DNA from: Caulobacter sp. RHG1
GTDB lineage: Bacteria > Pseudomonadota > Alphaproteobacteria > Caulobacterales > Caulobacteraceae
DNA length: 64,000 nt
NCBI RefSeq assembly: GCF_013181195.1
Contig: NZ_SMZP01000003.1
Coordinates: 1 to 64,000, forward strand
Reading direction: 5' to 3'
Shown: piece by piece, positions 62,274-64,000 of the stretch
Layout of the letters: each line of letters begins with the position of its first letter
How positions within the stretch are numbered: the stretch's first letter is position 1
Made by a program: the position numbers and the translations under genes
The notes under the pieces: generated by a model
Told to the model about the DNA's origin: nothing
The model's input: the letters and a program-made list of their open reading frames with translations, nothing else
The model's database searches: none

Positions 62274-62966
62274 TTATTGCGACACGACGTCCAGCTTCGG
62301 ACGCTGGGACACCAGCTCCTCGCCGGTCAGTTCGAAATGGATGATCTCGGCGATGTTCGTGGCGTGATCGCCGATGCGCTCGAGGTTCTTGGCGACGAAC
62401 AGCAGGTGCGCGCACGCATTGATCGTGCGCGGGTCGCCCATCATGTAGGTCAGCAGTTCGCGGAAGATCGAGTTGTAGTGCTCGTCGACTTCTTCGTCGC
62501 GGCTCCACACGCCGATCGCGCGTTGCAGGTCCGAGGTGGTGTAGGCGTCTAGCACATCCTTCAGGCGGCCCTGCACCAGGCGGCCCATGCGCTCGATCGA
62601 GCGGGTCAGGGCGGTCATCGGGTCGGCTTCGGTCAGGATCAGGGCGCGCTTGCCGATGTTCTTGGCCATGTCGCCGCAGCGTTCCAGGCTCATCGAGATC
62701 TTCAGGGCGGCGACGGCGTGGCGCAGGTCCACGGCCATCGGCTGGCGCAGGGCGATCAGGCGGAAGGCCTTTCGCTCGATCTCGCCCTGCAGCGAGTCCA
62801 GGCGCTCGTCGCCGGCGACCACGGCCTGGGCCAGCGGCGCGTCGCGGCGGGCGATGGCGCCGATGCTGTCGGCCACCTGGGCCTCGGCCAGGCCGCCCAT
62901 GCGGGTGACCTCGGCCGTGAGGTGGGCCAGCTCTTCGCCGTAGGATTTGACGGTATGTTCGGTCAT
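62274..62966 (-). CDS. phoU: Phosphate signalling protein PhoU
   Basis: A 230-residue all-helical protein with two three-helix PhoU repeats. EKAFRLIALRQPMAVDLRHAVAALKISMSLERCGDMAKNI spans the metal-binding region of repeat 1 and HLLFVAKNLERIGDHATNIAEII that of repeat 2. It couples the Pst transporter to the PhoR kinase and represses the regulon under phosphate sufficiency. It lies between pstB and phoB on the same strand. Confidence 0.96.
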   Translation of the reverse strand: MTEHTVKSYGEELAHLTAEVTRMGGLAEAQVADSIGAIARRDAPLAQAVVAGDERLDSLQGEIERKAFRLIALRQPMAVDLRHAVAALKISMSLERCGDMAKNIGKRALILTEADPMTALTRSIERMGRLVQGRLKDVLDAYTTSDLQRAIGVWSRDEEVDEHYNSIFRELLTYMMGDPRTINACAHLLFVAKNLERIGDHATNIAEIIHFELTGEELVSQRPKLDVVSQ

Positions 62967-62985
62967 CTCGGTTCTTTCCCGCCCC

Positions 62986-63828
62986 TTAGCCGAAGCGGCC
63001 GGTGATGTAGTCCTGCGTGCGGCTGTCGCGAGGATTGGTGAACATCTCCTCGGTCGGACCGCTCTCGACCAGCTTGCCCAGGTGGAAGAAGGCCGTGCGC
63101 TGCGAGACGCGGGCGGCCTGGGCCATCGAGTGGGTGACGATGACGATGCAGAACTGCGTCCGCAGCTCGTCGATCAGCTCCTCGATGCGGGCGGTGGCGA
63201 TCGGGTCCAGAGCCGAGCAGGGTTCGTCCATCAGGATGACTTCCGGCGACACGGCGATGGCGCGGGCGATCACGAGGCGCTGCTGCTGGCCGCCCGACAG
63301 GCCCGTACCAGGTTGGTGCAGGCGATCGGCGACTTCCGCCCAGAGGCCGGCCTTCTTCAGGCTGCTCTCGACGACGGCTTCCAGCTCGTCCTTGCGCGTG
63401 GCCAGGCCGTGGATGCGCGGGCCGTAGGCGACGTTCTCGAAGATGGTCTTGGGGAAGGGGTTGGGCTTCTGGAACACCATGCCGACCCGCGAGCGCAGCA
63501 CCACCGGGTCGACGCTCTTGAGGTTGACGTCATTGCCGTCGATCAGGATCGAACCCTCGACGCGAGCCGTCGGGATCGTGTCGTTCATGCGGTTGATGCA
63601 GCGCAGGAAGGTCGACTTGCCGCAACCCGACGGGCCGATGAAGGCGGTGACCGACTTGGCCGGGATGTCCAGGCTGACGTCGAACAGCGCCTGCTTCTCG
63701 CCGTAGAACACCTTGACGTCGCGGGCCTTGATCTTGGGCTCGCCGACCGCGGCGCCGGCATGGGCGTGCGGAACCGAGGTGTGGATCGCCGGCGTGCGGG
63801 CGGTGTCGTCGGGGCTCTGGGTGGTCAT
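62986..63828 (-). CDS. pstB: Phosphate ABC transporter ATPase
   Basis: A 280-residue ATPase of the high-affinity phosphate importer. Walker [50 protein letters not shown], signature [16 protein letters not shown] and Walker [14 protein letters not shown] are standard for PstB. ATG 63828 gives an N-terminal tail of about 30 residues before the ATPase; a further upstream ATG at 63879 adds 17 residues and begins 4 bases from the pstA stop. phoU follows 19 bases later. Confidence 0.95.
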   Translation of the reverse strand: MTTQSPDDTARTPAIHTSVPHAHAGAAVGEPKIKARDVKVFYGEKQALFDVSLDIPAKSVTAFIGPSGCGKSTFLRCINRMNDTIPTARVEGSILIDGNDVNLKSVDPVVLRSRVGMVFQKPNPFPKTIFENVAYGPRIHGLATRKDELEAVVESSLKKAGLWAEVADRLHQPGTGLSGGQQQRLVIARAIAVSPEVILMDEPCSALDPIATARIEELIDELRTQFCIVIVTHSMAQAARVSQRTAFFHLGKLVESGPTEEMFTNPRDSRTQDYITGRFG

Positions 63829-63882
63829 GGCGTGTCCCTGGACGAGGGGCGAAGCGAGGGGGTTCAGGATCCGGGTCATGCT

Positions 63883-64000
63883 CTACCAGCGGCGCTCGAA
63901 GCGGCGGCGCAGGATGACGGCCGCGGCGTTCATGAGGATCATGAAGACGAGAAGGACGATAATGGCGGCGGCGGTGCGCTCATGGAAGGCCGCCTCCGAG
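63883..64000 (-). CDS. pstA: Phosphate ABC transporter permease PstA, C-terminal end only
   Basis: The last 38 codons of a permease gene cut by the window edge. The reading on the reverse strand ends in a hydrophobic helix (AAAIIVLLVFMILMNAAAVI) and a basic tail (RRRFERRW) before TAG at 63883-63885. Its place directly upstream of pstB and the terminal helix identify PstA. Nothing of its transport core can be judged here. Confidence 0.8.
   Translation of the reverse strand, partial: SEAAFHERTAAAIIVLLVFMILMNAAAVILRRRFERRW

Noticed and set aside
1..64000. tRNA, rRNA, CRISPR arrays, prophage or transposase genes
   Set aside because: I saw no cloverleaf-like sequence, regular spacer array or integrase/transposase reading frame. 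Short RNAs could be missed without a covariance search.

Overview
The window is high-GC alphaproteobacterial DNA that looks like Caulobacter or a close relative. The reasons are a Xanthomonas/Caulobacter-type TonB-dependent receptor, a DUF6491 protein, a DUF4170 protein, the pstA-pstB-phoU-phoB order, a CtpA-like tyrosine-phosphatase-fold protein beside msbA, and palindromic intergenic repeats in convergent gaps. I found about 55 protein genes. I saw no tRNA, rRNA, CRISPR array, insertion sequence or prophage. Genes are densely packed, and many start codons overlap the preceding stop. No gene-free stretch exceeds about 300 bases.

Region 1 (262-9041) is a reverse-strand run: TonB receptor, ornithine-cyclodeaminase/mu-crystallin homologue, HExxH peptidase with PDZ domain, CapA-like protein, secreted M28 peptidase. 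A YheO/DauR-type regulator is divergent from it. A 17-bp perfect palindrome and a weaker copy lie in the shared promoter gap. The run looks like import and breakdown of a peptide or unusual amino-acid polymer.

Region 2 (9051-26906) is the most interesting part. It holds a galactonate pathway (GntR regulator, dgoK, dgoA, dgoD, SDR dehydrogenase). Next to it is a reverse-strand series of GH42 beta-galactosidase, secreted esterase/lipase-like hydrolase, sodium symporter, glpD and glpK. A divergent GH36 alpha-galactosidase and a large TonB receptor complete it. A 13-bp motif (TTWAW-N3-ATAAA) recurs in the three promoter gaps. Together these genes could catabolise galactosyl-glycerols, for example the head groups of plant galactolipids or floridoside, sending galactose to pyruvate and glyceraldehyde-3-phosphate and glycerol to DHAP. 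This is an inference.

Region 3 (26907-46626) is mixed. It contains a tesA/ybbA/ybbP-like module, a two-component system with a multi-TM sensor, a pectate lyase-pectinesterase pair, two LysR-linked small loci, a DUF6491 gene, a DAACS dicarboxylate/amino-acid symporter, AMP nucleosidase, a secreted M14-type peptidase and a MAPEG protein.

Region 4 (46665-55686) is a cell-envelope block. It runs pmbA, cysQ, a DUF4170 protein, a CtpA-like phosphatase, then the coupled series msbA, DUF374 acyltransferase, His-rich CDF metal exporter, waaA, lpxK. Region 5 (55811-64000) has a secreted amidohydrolase, an ACAD10-type phosphotransferase, purD, a helix-hairpin-helix protein, a membrane protein with a membrane-LytTR regulator, and the phosphate operon phoB, phoU, pstB and the truncated 3' end of pstA at the window edge.
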